Source: Paracoccaceae bacterium (GTDB lineage Bacteria; Pseudomonadota; Alphaproteobacteria; Rhodobacterales; Rhodobacteraceae). From it: DNA of 64,000 bases. The DNA lies in contig JADGFD010000001.1 in NCBI GenBank assembly GCA_016744015.1, positions 368,423 through 432,422 on the forward strand. The letters are read 5' to 3'. The position numbers and the translations under genes are program-made. The notes beneath the pieces are model-generated. The model was not told the origin of the DNA and did not search any database. It saw nothing but the letters and a program-made list of their open reading frames with translations. Within the stretch, counting starts at the first letter, position 1. The number at the start of each line of letters is the position of its first letter. Shown one piece after another: positions 1 to 9,306 of this stretch.

Positions 1-2
1 TG

Positions 3-743
3 AGTAAGGTAAAAGCCCGCCAAAGCGGCTCGGCGGAAGCCAGCGCCTGGGGGTATATCTCCAAAACCGAAGCCGAAGTGCTAGCGCTGCGCATTGCGGC
101 CGAAAACCCTCGGGTTGGCGCAGTAATTCTTTCCAAGCTCTCCCCCACCAAATCAGCCGAAATTGTCGGGTTAATTTCTACTGAAGCGGCAGAGGCCATT
201 TTGGGAGCCATTTCCAAAACCACCTCCGTGAAGCCCGAAATCGTAAATCGTATCGGCATTGCGCTGGCGGAGTCCTTGCAAGACAAAGGCGATGCTGGCG
301 CGTTTGAGGAAAGCGCAGCAGAGCGGATTGGCGCCATCCTCAACATGTCTCCCAGCCAGTTCCGCGATGAAATTCTGGGCAGTTTCGAGAAGAAAGACCC
401 AGAGGCTGCGGGCCAGATTCGCCGCTTAATGTTTACCTTTGAGGATATCCCGAGCCGGATCACGGGCCGCGATATTTCCAAAATTCTGCGCGGTGTTGAT
501 GATGAAACCCTCGTTATGGCGCTTTCTGGTGCCGCTGAAAATGCGCCTGCGGTTAAAGAATTTATCATGTCCAATATCTCTTCGCGCCTAGCCGAGCAGA
601 TAGAAGAGAGCATTGGTGAGCGCGGGGCCGTTAAGGAAAAAGACGCCGACGCCGCCATGACCCAAGTGGTGATAGCTATCAAGGAATTGGAAAAGGCTGG
701 CGAGCTAACTTTGATAGAGCAAGAAGAGGAGGAAGAGGCCTAG
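3..743 (+). CDS. fliG: FliG, flagellar motor switch protein (5' end cut by window edge)
   Basis: FliG is the C-ring rotor protein that contacts the MotA stator and transmits torque. The frame is open from base 3 to the TAG at 741-743, so the N-terminal domain lies outside the window. What remains begins in the linker, followed by the middle domain (PRVGAVILSKLSPTKSAE) and the C-terminal torque domain (FEDIPSRITGRDISKIL, then IMSNISSRLAEQI). The protein ends in an acidic EEEEEA tail. Similarity to textbook FliG is moderate but ordered correctly over the whole length. The next gene starts directly after the stop (TAGATG), so the two are probably coupled in a flagellar operon. Confidence 0.85.
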   Translation, partial: SKVKARQSGSAEASAWGYISKTEAEVLALRIAAENPRVGAVILSKLSPTKSAEIVGLISTEAAEAILGAISKTTSVKPEIVNRIGIALAESLQDKGDAGAFEESAAERIGAILNMSPSQFRDEILGSFEKKDPEAAGQIRRLMFTFEDIPSRITGRDISKILRGVDDETLVMALSGAAENAPAVKEFIMSNISSRLAEQIEESIGERGAVKEKDADAAMTQVVIAIKELEKAGELTLIEQEEEEEA

Positions 744-1679
744 ATGACGGAAAGTGTTCTCAAAAAAATGCTACGCCCTGCTGCGCCCCCTGCTGAAGCA
801 GACCCGGCGGTGGATGGCCTTGCAGGCGTGCTCGGCAAAGCGGCCTCAGTGGTTGGGCTTTCAGCGCTTGAGGTGCAGCTTGAAAACAAAAGCCGCGCCG
901 CAAAGCAATGCGAGCCCGCAGGATTTTTGGAATCATTGCCCGAAAATGGTCTCAGTTTCAGGATTGAGTGCGAGACCGAGGGCCAATTTGGCCTGCTCAC
1001 CCTCGCGCCTGATCTTATCGAATCCATCAATAACGTGCTCACGGGGGAGTTGGAAAAAGAAAGCGCACCCTCACGCGCGCCCACGATGATAGATGCCGCT
1101 ATGTGCCGCCCTTTTATGGATGATATGTTTGTTGAATATGCCGAAATTCTGCAAGAATTGCGCGAGGGGAAGTTCACGAACACCTATCATCTAACACAGG
1201 TTGAAAAAGAGCCTTCGCCGCATCTGTTTCCAGACATTCCCTACCTGCAAATCGGCATTGAATTTGACTTTCTGGGCGGAAAAGGCACAGGCCAGCTTTC
1301 CTTGCTGATCCCTGCGGCCAATACAGAATTTACCAGCGCCCTGCCGCGCCCCGGCGAAAGCGCGAGTGCATGGCGTGAGAGCTTTGGCAAATCTCTGGAT
1401 ATGGCCCCCGCCAGTTTTGACGTGGTGCTGCATCGCAAAAAAATGCCGATCGGGCAAATACTGAAGCTCAAAACCGGCGATGTGCTGGAAGTGCCGGCAC
1501 GCGCCTTGGAAAGCCTTTCGATCGAAACCCGTAAAGGGCCGGTGAGCCAGAGTCTAATGCGGGCACGACTGGGGGAATATCAAGAAATGCGCGCGGCAAA
1601 GATTACCAGAATTGGCAGTGAAGACGCTTCAAGTGACGAGCCAAAACTGCTAGAATCCGCCGACCCGTTTGATATTTAG
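744..1679 (+). CDS. fliM: FliM/FliN-family flagellar motor switch protein
   Basis: This 311-residue protein is a C-ring component that would bind FliG and, in chemotactic bacteria, CheY-P. The last third is a SpoA (surface presentation of antigens) domain, seen around VVLHRKKMPIGQILKLKTGD and continuing to RLGEYQEMRAAKI. The middle resembles the CheC-like domain of FliM but is poorly conserved, which fits the divergent FliM of Rhodobacterales. It follows fliG with no gap. The assignment rests on the C-terminal domain and the neighbour. A FliN-like or fused FliM/FliN label would be equally fair. Confidence 0.78.
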   Translation: MTESVLKKMLRPAAPPAEADPAVDGLAGVLGKAASVVGLSALEVQLENKSRAAKQCEPAGFLESLPENGLSFRIECETEGQFGLLTLAPDLIESINNVLTGELEKESAPSRAPTMIDAAMCRPFMDDMFVEYAEILQELREGKFTNTYHLTQVEKEPSPHLFPDIPYLQIGIEFDFLGGKGTGQLSLLIPAANTEFTSALPRPGESASAWRESFGKSLDMAPASFDVVLHRKKMPIGQILKLKTGDVLEVPARALESLSIETRKGPVSQSLMRARLGEYQEMRAAKITRIGSEDASSDEPKLLESADPFDI

Positions 1680-1744
1680 CTGAAAAATGGCGCGCATTTC
1701 CGCCCGTCACATCTATTGTTTGCCACGGCTAAGTTGACGCAAAA

Positions 1745-3640
1745 TTAGTCCTTAGTCCATTCCCATGGATGGGCAAAATCTCCCAACACGGCAGTAACGG
1801 CTTCATCGGTGATAGACACATCTTCGGTTTTCACCTGTGCCACCAACCCACGTTTTTTGTCTTCGGTTGCCATAGGCACCGTGGCATCTAGCCCTGCCTC
1901 TTTCAGCGCTGCCGTATAAACCCGCGCAATCGCGAGCTTGCGCAGTTCATTTTTCAAGATTTTACCAACTGCGGTTTTAGGCAATTCGTCAAGAACTTCT
2001 ACATATTTTGGACGAGCCGCACGCTCTTCCACATGCTCTTTCATGTGGGCGAGAAGCTCATCTTCGGACACGGTCGCGCCGTCTATCAGCTCTACATAAA
2101 CGCAAGGGATTTCACCCGAATGGGCGTCGGGCTGGCCAATGGCACCAGAAAGCGCAATCTCAGGATGGCTGGCCAGTGCTTCCTCAATTTCGGCGGGGTC
2201 AATATTATGGCCTCCACGGATAATCAAATCTTTGGCGCGGCCCGTAATCCAGAGGAAACCGTCCGCATCTATTCGGCCCAAATCACCGGTGCGCAGGTGG
2301 GTTTTGTTGGCAAAAAGGCCTTCGTTTTTGTCAACCTCGACATAAGTGGCACCCACTATAACGCCGGGGTTCGCCACACAAATCTCACCAATTTCATCCA
2401 CTGCACGCTCGGTGTTCACGCCGCCCTGAGGGTCACAATCATAAATTTTCACATCCGAATAAGGGAATGGCAGCCCGACCGAACCGATTTTGCGCTCGCC
2501 TGCGACGGGATTAATAGAGATCAGGCAGGTGGCTTCGGTCATGCCGTAGCCCTCTAAAACACGAATGCCCGTCGCGGCTTCAAACTTTTTAAACAACTCT
2601 ACCGGCAGTGGGGCTGAGCCGCAAAGCGCGTATTTGAGCGTGGAAACATCAGCGTTCACCTCGCGCTGCATTAGCGCGGCCACCGCCGTGGGCACTGTGA
2701 CCATAAAGCTGGCTTTATGGCGCTCGATCAGCTTCCAGAAATTGTCAAACACGCCATCTCCGCGATAGCCCTGCGGCGTGGGCATAACCATTTGCGCACC
2801 AGAGGCAATGCACGCCATCAAAATTGGGTAGGCGGCAAAAACATGGAACATTGGCAACGGGCAAATCAACACATCTTTATGGGAGAGTATTTGGTATTCC
2901 GAGCACCAACCGTTATATATCATACCCGAGAACTTGTGCTGCGCGACCTTGGGCATGCCCGTGGTGCCGCCCGTATGGAAGTAAGCTGCCACACGGTCAT
3001 CCGCGGCTTCCACCCATCCCAATGTTTTGCTTTGCTTTTCTATTTCTGCATTAAAATTCAAAACCTTAGCCGAGTGCTTTACTTCAACTTTTGGCCGCAA
3101 TAACGGGATAAGCCACGCCAAGGGTGGCTTAAGGTAGCGCTTGAGGTCCACTTCTAGAATGGTTTTAACATCCGGTGCCAACGCCACAGAATCTGCGGCC
3201 AGCTGCGCCAAATCCGTTTTGGGAAATGGCGCGAGAGTTACCACCACTTTAGCTCCGGTTTCCCGTAAGATAGAGCCGATTTGTTCGGCCGAAAGCAGGG
3301 GATTAATCGGGTTAACAATGCCCGCTGTAGAGCCAGAAATAAAGGTCAGAACGGCCTCATTACAATTCGGTAAAATATAGGCAATTACGTCATTTTCTTC
3401 CACTCCGAGTGAGCGAAAAAGATTGGCGCTTTGCGCTACACGCTCACGCAGGCCTGTCCAAGTAAAGGTTTCTTCTGGGTCCGTTGGCCCCGATTTGAGC
3501 ATAAACGTCAGCGCTTTTTGGCTCGGGAACTTATCGGCGGTTTGGGAAAGCAGCTCAAACAGAGTGTTGGCACTCCAGCGACCAGATACGTCCATTTCCT
3601 GCTCTACGGATATTTTTTCTTTTATTGTCGCAACTTCCAC
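1745..3640 (-). CDS. Acyl-CoA synthetase, AMP-binding family
   Basis: An ATP-dependent acid:CoA ligase of the ANL superfamily that makes an acyl-AMP and then an acyl-CoA, 631 residues. Core motifs are visible in order: the phosphate loop HTGGTTGMPK (about residues 222-231), GYGMTEA, the ATP-ribose aspartate in TGDLGRID, and the C-terminal catalytic lysine in KTAVGKILK. The GTG at 3638-3640 was chosen because GGAGGGG lies 6-7 bases before it. A longer reading frame would run back into the upstream ABC gene. It is the second gene after that ABC exporter on the minus strand, 61 bases apart. Substrate chain length cannot be read from the sequence. No transmembrane segment is evident. Confidence 0.85.
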   Translation of the reverse strand: MEVATIKEKISVEQEMDVSGRWSANTLFELLSQTADKFPSQKALTFMLKSGPTDPEETFTWTGLRERVAQSANLFRSLGVEENDVIAYILPNCNEAVLTFISGSTAGIVNPINPLLSAEQIGSILRETGAKVVVTLAPFPKTDLAQLAADSVALAPDVKTILEVDLKRYLKPPLAWLIPLLRPKVEVKHSAKVLNFNAEIEKQSKTLGWVEAADDRVAAYFHTGGTTGMPKVAQHKFSGMIYNGWCSEYQILSHKDVLICPLPMFHVFAAYPILMACIASGAQMVMPTPQGYRGDGVFDNFWKLIERHKASFMVTVPTAVAALMQREVNADVSTLKYALCGSAPLPVELFKKFEAATGIRVLEGYGMTEATCLISINPVAGERKIGSVGLPFPYSDVKIYDCDPQGGVNTERAVDEIGEICVANPGVIVGATYVEVDKNEGLFANKTHLRTGDLGRIDADGFLWITGRAKDLIIRGGHNIDPAEIEEALASHPEIALSGAIGQPDAHSGEIPCVYVELIDGATVSEDELLAHMKEHVEERAARPKYVEVLDELPKTAVGKILKNELRKLAIARVYTAALKEAGLDATVPMATEDKKRGLVAQVKTEDVSITDEAVTAVLGDFAHPWEWTKD

Positions 3641-3701
3641 GTTCAACCCCTCCAAGTTTTTCAAGAGGATACCGCAAAAGCGCTTTAGAGCAAGAAAAAG
3701 A

Positions 3702-5483
3702 TTAACCGAGTTGACCCGCGGTAAACTGAAGCTTGGCAAGGCGGGCATAGAGGCCGTTATCGGCGACCAGTTCGTCATGTGTGCCTTCAGCCACCACTTT
3801 GCCTTCGTCAAAAACCACTATCCGGTCAGCTTTTTTTACTGTGGCCAAGCGGTGTGCGATAATCAACGTTGTGCGCTCAACTGCCATAGCCTCCACGGCT
3901 TGCTGCACCGCGCGCTCGGATTCAGCATCCAGCGCCGAGGTGGCTTCATCGAGCAACAGCACCGGGGCATCGCGCAAAATGGCCCGCGCAAGGGCGATGC
4001 GCTGCTTTTGCCCGCCCGAAAGCATGACCCCGCGCTCGCCGACATAGCTATCATACCCCTCGGGAAGCTTGCTGAGGAACTCATGCGCAGCGGCGGCCCT
4101 GGCGGCTTCGATCACTTCGTCGTCGGTCGCATTTGGCCGGCCAAAGCGGATGTTTTCCATCGCCGAGGTGGCGAAGATCACCGGTTCTTGCGGCACCAGC
4201 GCCATTTGTCGGCGCATGTCCTCGCGGCTCAGGTCCGCCAAGGCGTGCCCTTCAAGGGTTATTACGCCATCGGAAGGTTCATAAAATCGCATAAGGAGCT
4301 GGAATATGGTCGATTTACCCGCGCCCGACGGCCCGACCAGCGCTACAGTTTCACCCGCTTTGATGCTAAGATTCAGGCCGCTCAATGCTGCAATTTTCGG
4401 ACGCGCAGGGTAATGGAAAGTCACATCCTTAAAGACTATTTCGCCATGAATGGGAGATGGCAGCGCATCCGGTGACACCGGATCCTGGATCGGGTCCTCC
4501 GCGTTTATCAGCTCGACTAGCCGCTCCGTGGCCCCTGCCGCGCGCTGTAGCTCGCCCCAGATTTCAGAAAGCGCCCCAACTGCCCCCGCAACCATCACGG
4601 AATAAATGACAAACTGCACCAGCTGCCCTGCCCCCATTTCACCGCGCTGCACCACGCCGGCGCCCATCCACAGCACGGTTACGATGCCAGTAAACACCAG
4701 AAAAATGATCGACGCCGTCATGATAGATCGGGTCAAAATCCGCTTTTTCGCGGTTTCAAAACTCGCCTCGATCAGCCCGTCATATTTGTCGCGGCTCTGG
4801 GTTTCATGAGTATAGGCCTGCACGGTTTGCGCGGCCAACAGCGTTTCAGACGCCATGCCCGAGCTATCAGCGATACGATCTTGGCTTTCACGCGAGAGGT
4901 TACGCAAGCGGCGGCCAAACACCACGATCGGCACAATAATCAGCGGCACGGTGAGCAGCACGAGGCCTGTAAGATAGGCCGAGGTAAACAGCATAAAGCC
5001 CAGCCCGCCAATAAACATCAGCACATTGCGCAGGGCCACCGAAATAGACGAGCTGATAACCGAAAGAATAAGCGTTGTGTCTGTGGTGAGGCGCGAAAGC
5101 ACCTCGCCCGTCATGATTTTCTCATAAAACACCGGCGACATGCCGATCACTTTGTTATAAACGACCTGCCGTATGTCTGCAATTACCCGTTCTCCAAGGC
5201 GGGTAACAAGATAAAAGCGCAGCGCTGTGCCAATGGCGAGCGCGCCCGCGATCAAAATCGCATAGATGAAAACCTGATCAATATCGGCAAGATTATCCTT
5301 GGAGAACCCATCAATAACCCCACGCACAACCAGCGGGAAGCTCAGCGACAGCCCGGCCGTTAGCACAAGCGCCCAAAGTGCGCCCCACATCAGCCTGGCA
5401 TAGGGCTTCAAAAATGGCATTAACTGCCGCAATGGCCCCACATTTTTGGACTTGGCGCGGTTTTCAGGATTGTCATTCGCCAT
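3702..5483 (-). CDS. ABC exporter half-transporter, MsbA/multidrug type
   Basis: A fused permease-ATPase of 593 residues that works as a dimer in the inner membrane. Residues about 30-310 carry six hydrophobic segments (type IV exporter fold). The ATPase follows, with Walker A GPSGAGKST at 384-392, signature LSGGQ at 488-492 and Walker B VLLLDEATSALD from 508. The ATG at 5481-5483 is preceded by AAGGGGG; an earlier in-frame ATG at 5529-5531 lacks such a site. It probably forms an operon with the acyl-CoA synthetase downstream, which hints at lipid-like cargo. Drug or peptide export is not excluded. Confidence 0.87.
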   Translation of the reverse strand: MANDNPENRAKSKNVGPLRQLMPFLKPYARLMWGALWALVLTAGLSLSFPLVVRGVIDGFSKDNLADIDQVFIYAILIAGALAIGTALRFYLVTRLGERVIADIRQVVYNKVIGMSPVFYEKIMTGEVLSRLTTDTTLILSVISSSISVALRNVLMFIGGLGFMLFTSAYLTGLVLLTVPLIIVPIVVFGRRLRNLSRESQDRIADSSGMASETLLAAQTVQAYTHETQSRDKYDGLIEASFETAKKRILTRSIMTASIIFLVFTGIVTVLWMGAGVVQRGEMGAGQLVQFVIYSVMVAGAVGALSEIWGELQRAAGATERLVELINAEDPIQDPVSPDALPSPIHGEIVFKDVTFHYPARPKIAALSGLNLSIKAGETVALVGPSGAGKSTIFQLLMRFYEPSDGVITLEGHALADLSREDMRRQMALVPQEPVIFATSAMENIRFGRPNATDDEVIEAARAAAAHEFLSKLPEGYDSYVGERGVMLSGGQKQRIALARAILRDAPVLLLDEATSALDAESERAVQQAVEAMAVERTTLIIAHRLATVKKADRIVVFDEGKVVAEGTHDELVADNGLYARLAKLQFTAGQLG

Positions 5484-5564
5484 TATGGCCCCCTTGTATA
5501 TTGCCAATGCAAATAAGCGCGGACGGGTCAAACCACAAGGGACGAATGGTCAATTTTGAATGTT

Positions 5565-5638
5565 TGGAGCGGGCGACGGGAATCGAACCCGTGTCATCAG
5601 CTTGGAAGGCTGAGGTCTTACCATTACACAACGCCCGC
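5565..5638 (-). tRNA. tRNA-Gly (anticodon TCC)
   Basis: Read on the minus strand, a full cloverleaf is present. The 7-bp acceptor GCGGGCG pairs with CGCCCGC, the anticodon arm TCAGC/GCTGA encloses the loop CTTCCAA with anticodon TCC, and the T arm contains GGTTCGATTCC. The CCA end is encoded (bases 5565-5567). It sits between the ABC exporter promoter region and the small exported protein genes. No integrase or attachment-site duplication is seen beside it. Confidence 0.95.
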
Positions 5639-5793
5639 TTCTGCGCTGCTTATAGCTTTAAGCCGGCGCTAGGTTCAACTGCAAATTTGTGTTTCTTTTC
5701 ACATCAATTTCCGTTAATCAATTATTAATATCTTCGAGAATCGTTGATAGTTTTCACGCGACATAAAATTCGCTTATTAAAAGGTAAAGTAAA

Positions 5794-6009
5794 ATGAAAA
5801 AACTTATTGCAACATCAATCGCGCTTATTTCCGCAACCGCAGCTACTGCGGGCTCCGTTATTTATACACCACCCGCCGTGGCAGCCATCGAAAACCCAGA
5901 GCGCATGGGGGGCTCCGGCGCATGGATCATCCCACTTATCATCGCAGCCGTTGTTATTTTGGCCGTTACGCAAAGCGAAGACGCACCAGTAGTCAATGGT
6001 CGCCGCTAA
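5794..6009 (+). CDS. Small exported or membrane protein, unknown function
   Basis: A 71-residue protein not recognised as a named family. It starts with a signal-like segment (MKKLIATSIALISATAATAG), has a short polar middle (ENPERMGGSG), then one hydrophobic helix (WIIPLIIAAVVILAVT) and a short polar tail. The start is supported by AAAGGT ahead of the ATG. This layout resembles the small one-helix proteins common in Rhodobacterales, but that is a resemblance of architecture only. It precedes a second exported protein by 34 bases in the same direction. Confidence 0.65.
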   Translation: MKKLIATSIALISATAATAGSVIYTPPAVAAIENPERMGGSGAWIIPLIIAAVVILAVTQSEDAPVVNGRR

Positions 6010-6043
6010 ATTGCCGCGTTAGTCTCTAAATTCGTGCGAGCTT

Positions 6044-7198
6044 ATGCTGCGCTGCCATAAAAACTTTAAAATTGGCCCACTTGCTGCCTGCCTCTTTGGT
6101 GTTTGCAGCAGTGGGCCTGTTTTTTCCCAAACCGATAGTTTTTTTTACCCTTTGCGCACCGATTGGTCGCGTAGCACTGGCGAAACAAATCTTTCGATTT
6201 TTGTGTTTAATGATCTAAACGGCAATGGCATTTATGATCTGGGAGACCGCGCCCTTTCTGGCATTGCGACCGGCCTTAGCCAGAGCGGCACGCCGATTTC
6301 TATCTCGCATACGAATGTTGCCGGTTTTGCCAACTACGCGGCCTCTAGCAGCCGCGCTTCGGTGCCGATTTCAGGCGCGAGGCCTTATGATTTTGAGGTG
6401 TTTATTCCGCCCGGTTGGCGGGTAAGCACCGGAAACAAAGTGCAAACGCGAGAGATCATCCCCGTTGAAGGCTCCAATGCGGGCCTTGGCATGGCTGAAA
6501 TGCTGCACCCTGTGGGGCTGGAGCGCTACAAATTTATTCGTGGTACCTTTGGCCTTGAAGCGCCAGGCCTGCTCCAGCTTGTGCAAAACGGTGTGATTAT
6601 CGCTGAAACTGAATTTGCGCCAGATAGCGAGTTTTTGTGGCCCGTTGATCCGGGGGTTTATGAGCTTATCAGCGGTGATATTCGCCGGGAAGTGCGCGTC
6701 GGCGCCTATCCGGTCGATATTGGCACCTTGGCAACGTCACACAGTTTTGGCATAGAGCCGCGTGTAATTAACTTTGATAACATGGCCCCCAGTGGGCTGC
6801 AAAAAACCCCAAACGGCTATGGCGGGCTTGATTGGTTTAACCTCAATATCATTGCATCGGCCAAGCTGGCAGATGACATAGGCTATGCAAACGGGGCTAG
6901 CAGTGGCTATAATGTGCTCTATACAAGCTCGGGCCATCCGGGCTGGATCGGCGCTAACGCCCCGTTTGATTTCATAGATATAAACCTCACGGTTGCTTGG
7001 CCCCAAGCTGAGGGGGAGCAGGCTGTCTTTTCTTTTTATCACGGGGAGGACATGGTGCTGCAAGACCAGATAGGCCTTTCAGCCTTTGGCCCCATCACCT
7101 ACCAGCCACTGATTTCCGGCATAACCCGGGTAGAGATTTCTACGCGCCACAACTGGCAGGTGGTGATAGATGACCTGCGGGTAATTACAACTCCATAG
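6044..7198 (+). CDS. Secreted protein with an SdrD-B/EF-like DxNxNGxxD segment
   Basis: A 384-residue protein of unknown function. It has an N-terminal export signal (hydrophobic residues about 10-28, cleavage near FSQ-TDS). At about residues 53-68 is FNDLNGNGIYDLGDRALSGI, the calcium-loop-like start of an SdrD B-type beta repeat, and the following 80 residues fit one such domain. The rest is rich in aromatic and glycine residues with no cysteine pair, and may be a beta-sandwich; the end resembles carbohydrate-binding or PEP-CTERM-type ectodomains only loosely. No sorting signal is visible at the C terminus. The ribosome site is weak, so the start could be a little downstream. Confidence 0.6.
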   Translation: MLRCHKNFKIGPLAACLFGVCSSGPVFSQTDSFFYPLRTDWSRSTGETNLSIFVFNDLNGNGIYDLGDRALSGIATGLSQSGTPISISHTNVAGFANYAASSSRASVPISGARPYDFEVFIPPGWRVSTGNKVQTREIIPVEGSNAGLGMAEMLHPVGLERYKFIRGTFGLEAPGLLQLVQNGVIIAETEFAPDSEFLWPVDPGVYELISGDIRREVRVGAYPVDIGTLATSHSFGIEPRVINFDNMAPSGLQKTPNGYGGLDWFNLNIIASAKLADDIGYANGASSGYNVLYTSSGHPGWIGANAPFDFIDINLTVAWPQAEGEQAVFSFYHGEDMVLQDQIGLSAFGPITYQPLISGITRVEISTRHNWQVVIDDLRVITTP

Positions 7199-7261
7199 CA
7201 CTTCGCCCCTTTTGCCTTGCAGGCGGCTCTGCTAAGACATGTTCAAAATTTGGAGAATAAA

Positions 7262-8590
7262 ATGGGTTTTGCCAGCATCATTTTGGCCGCCGGTAAAGGC
7301 AGCCGCATGAAATCTGACCTGCCAAAAGTTATGCATGAAATCGGCAATGCGCCGATGATCGACCATGTGCTGAAAAGCGCACATGAGGCAAAAGCAGAGC
7401 GCAATATCGTTGTGGTAGGTTTTGGCGGAGACCTTGTGGCAAGCCATGTGGATGGCCGCGCCGAAACCGTAGAGCAGCCCGCGCTTAACGGCACGGGCGG
7501 CGCGGCGCTGTGTGCGCGCGCGGCCCTAAATGGCTTTGAGGGCGACACCATTGTGCTTTACGGCGACGGCCCTTTTGTGCGGCCCGAAACCATCCGCGCT
7601 GTGCTCGCTAAGCGCGTCGAGGGCTTTGACATAGTGGCCGTTGGCTTTGAACCCGCTAATCCAAGCGGCTATGGCCGCATGATCGTTAATGGGGAAGCTC
7701 TGGAGAGGATTGTTGAGCACAAAGACTGTGATCCCGCCCAATTGGGCATCGGCCTGTGTAACCTCGGGGTCATCTCCGCCAAGGCCGATTTGCTGTTTGA
7801 ATTGCTCTCAAAGGTCGGGAATGATAACGCCAATGGCGAGTATTACCTGACCGATGCCATAGCGCTCGCCCGCAAGGCTGGCAAGCGCTGCGGTTTTGTT
7901 ATCTGTGATTCCGAGGAAGCCACAAGCGTAAACTCCCGCGCACAATTGGCCGAGGCCGAAGCCGTTTTTCAAGCCCGCGCCCGCGCACTAGCTATGGAGA
8001 ATGGTGCCACGCTGACAGCCCCTGAAACCGTCTTTTTCTCGCTTGATACCGTGCTTGGAGTTGATGCGACGGTTGAGCCAAACGTGGTGTTTGGCCCTGC
8101 CGTGAGCGTTGAAAACGGCGCGAAAATTCGTGCTTTTAGCCACCTTGAGGGCTGCCACGTTTCCGAGGGCGCCATCATTGGCCCCTATGCGCGGCTCCGG
8201 CCTGGTGCTGAAATTGGCGCGCAGGGCAAGGTCGGCAATTTTGTTGAAATCAAAAATGCGGTTATCGGGAATCGTGCCAAGGTCAACCATCTCAGCTATG
8301 TTGGTGACGCCGAAATCGGAGCGGACAGCAACATCGGCGCAGGTGTAATTTTTTGCAACTATGACGGAGTTTTTAAGCACCATTCTACTTTGGGAGCGCG
8401 CGTGTTTGTCGGCTCAAATTCTGCCCTTGTGTCACCAGTGATCATCGGAAATGACGCGCTCATTGGCACGGGCAGTGTTGTCACAAATGACGTGCCCGAA
8501 GGTGATCTCGTGCTGGCACGCAGTGCACAAGTTAACAAAAAGGGCCGCGGCAAGCGGCTTATGGATATGCTAAGGGCCAAGAAAAAATGA
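7262..8590 (+). CDS. glmU: GlmU, bifunctional N-acetylglucosamine-1-phosphate uridyltransferase/acetyltransferase
   Basis: GlmU makes UDP-GlcNAc for peptidoglycan and lipid A in the cytoplasm. The N-terminal pyrophosphorylase domain shows LAAGKGSRMKSDLPK at residues 8-22. The C-terminal half is a left-handed beta-helix of hexapeptide repeats ending in AGVIFCNYDGVFKHHSTLG and VGSNSALVSPV, the acetyltransferase site. The 442-residue length is typical. The ATG at 7262 was chosen because GGAG lies 6 bases upstream; an in-frame ATG at 7217 has none. The stop overlaps the start of the AlkD-like gene by four bases (ATGA). Confidence 0.95.
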   Translation: MGFASIILAAGKGSRMKSDLPKVMHEIGNAPMIDHVLKSAHEAKAERNIVVVGFGGDLVASHVDGRAETVEQPALNGTGGAALCARAALNGFEGDTIVLYGDGPFVRPETIRAVLAKRVEGFDIVAVGFEPANPSGYGRMIVNGEALERIVEHKDCDPAQLGIGLCNLGVISAKADLLFELLSKVGNDNANGEYYLTDAIALARKAGKRCGFVICDSEEATSVNSRAQLAEAEAVFQARARALAMENGATLTAPETVFFSLDTVLGVDATVEPNVVFGPAVSVENGAKIRAFSHLEGCHVSEGAIIGPYARLRPGAEIGAQGKVGNFVEIKNAVIGNRAKVNHLSYVGDAEIGADSNIGAGVIFCNYDGVFKHHSTLGARVFVGSNSALVSPVIIGNDALIGTGSVVTNDVPEGDLVLARSAQVNKKGRGKRLMDMLRAKKK

Positions 8591-9255
8591 ATACACTAGA
8601 CACACTTCGCGCAGCCGGAAACGCCGAAAAAGCAGCAGAAATGGCCGCCTATCATAAGCAAACCCGAGAAATCATCGGTATTTCAAACCCGCAAATAGAT
8701 GTATTTGTTAAACAATGGCGCGCTGAGCTTAGCTTGGATGACCGCCTCAAATTTGCCAGCGAACTTTGGCAATGTGATGTGTTTGAGGCCCGTATCGCCG
8801 CCGCCAAACTTCTCGTCCAAGCCCGCATCACCCCAGACGAAGCCACATGGGCGCTCATCACCTCGTGGGTGCCAGATCTTGATAGCTGGGCCATTGCTGA
8901 TCATACCAGCACTGCCGCCGCCAAACGCCTTGTCGCCCAACCTTCGCGCCTTGATGAGGTTGAAGCATGGACCCATTCCAAGCACATGTGGTCCCGCCGC
9001 GCCGCCTTGGTGGCCACCCTCCCCTGGGCCAAGCTTAACCACCTCACGCCCGAGCAAAACAAAGCCCGCGAGCGAATCTTGGGCTGGGCCGCCCGCTATG
9101 TCGATGACTATGACTGGTTCATGCAAAAAGCCGTGGCTTGGTGGCTGCGAGACCTCTCCAAACACGACGCCGCGCGTGTTCAAAAATTCCTCACAAAACA
9201 CGGTGACCGCATGAAGCCCTTCGCCCGCAAAATCGCCAGCAAATACCTCACCTAA
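8587..9255 (+). CDS. AlkD-like DNA alkylation repair protein (HEAT-like repeats)
   Basis: A 222-residue protein of the AlkC/AlkD superfamily, which excises bulky or cationic alkylated bases without base flipping. Conserved pieces are the C-terminal YVDDYDWFMQKAVAWWLRDL and the WSRRAALVA helix, both rich in the Trp, Asp and Arg residues that line the DNA groove. Enzymatic activity is inferred from the family. It overlaps glmU by four bases and so is probably translated with it, an unexpected partner. A GC-rich hairpin repeat follows before the convergent uvrA gene. Confidence 0.8.
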   Translation: MNTLDTLRAAGNAEKAAEMAAYHKQTREIIGISNPQIDVFVKQWRAELSLDDRLKFASELWQCDVFEARIAAAKLLVQARITPDEATWALITSWVPDLDSWAIADHTSTAAAKRLVAQPSRLDEVEAWTHSKHMWSRRAALVATLPWAKLNHLTPEQNKARERILGWAARYVDDYDWFMQKAVAWWLRDLSKHDAARVQKFLTKHGDRMKPFARKIASKYLT

Positions 9256-9275
9256 TTTCCAAATTGTCTAAATAT

Positions 9276-9306
9276 CCCGGGGGAGCGAAGCGGGGGCAGC
9301 GCCCCC
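9276..9306. repeat. GC-rich hairpin repeat between convergent genes
   Basis: The segment reads CCCGGGGGAGCGAAGCGG followed by the hairpin GGGGGCAGCGCCCCC (9292-9306), a 6-bp stem with a 3-base loop. It ends at the last base of uvrA. G-rich blocks of this kind are, from memory, frequent in the intergenic regions of Rhodobacterales. It could act as a weak terminator for uvrA or protect 3' ends, but there is no T tract on either strand. Confidence 0.5.

Noticed and set aside
1680..1744. Terminator between fliM and the acyl-CoA synthetase
   Set aside because: No stem longer than five pairs was found.
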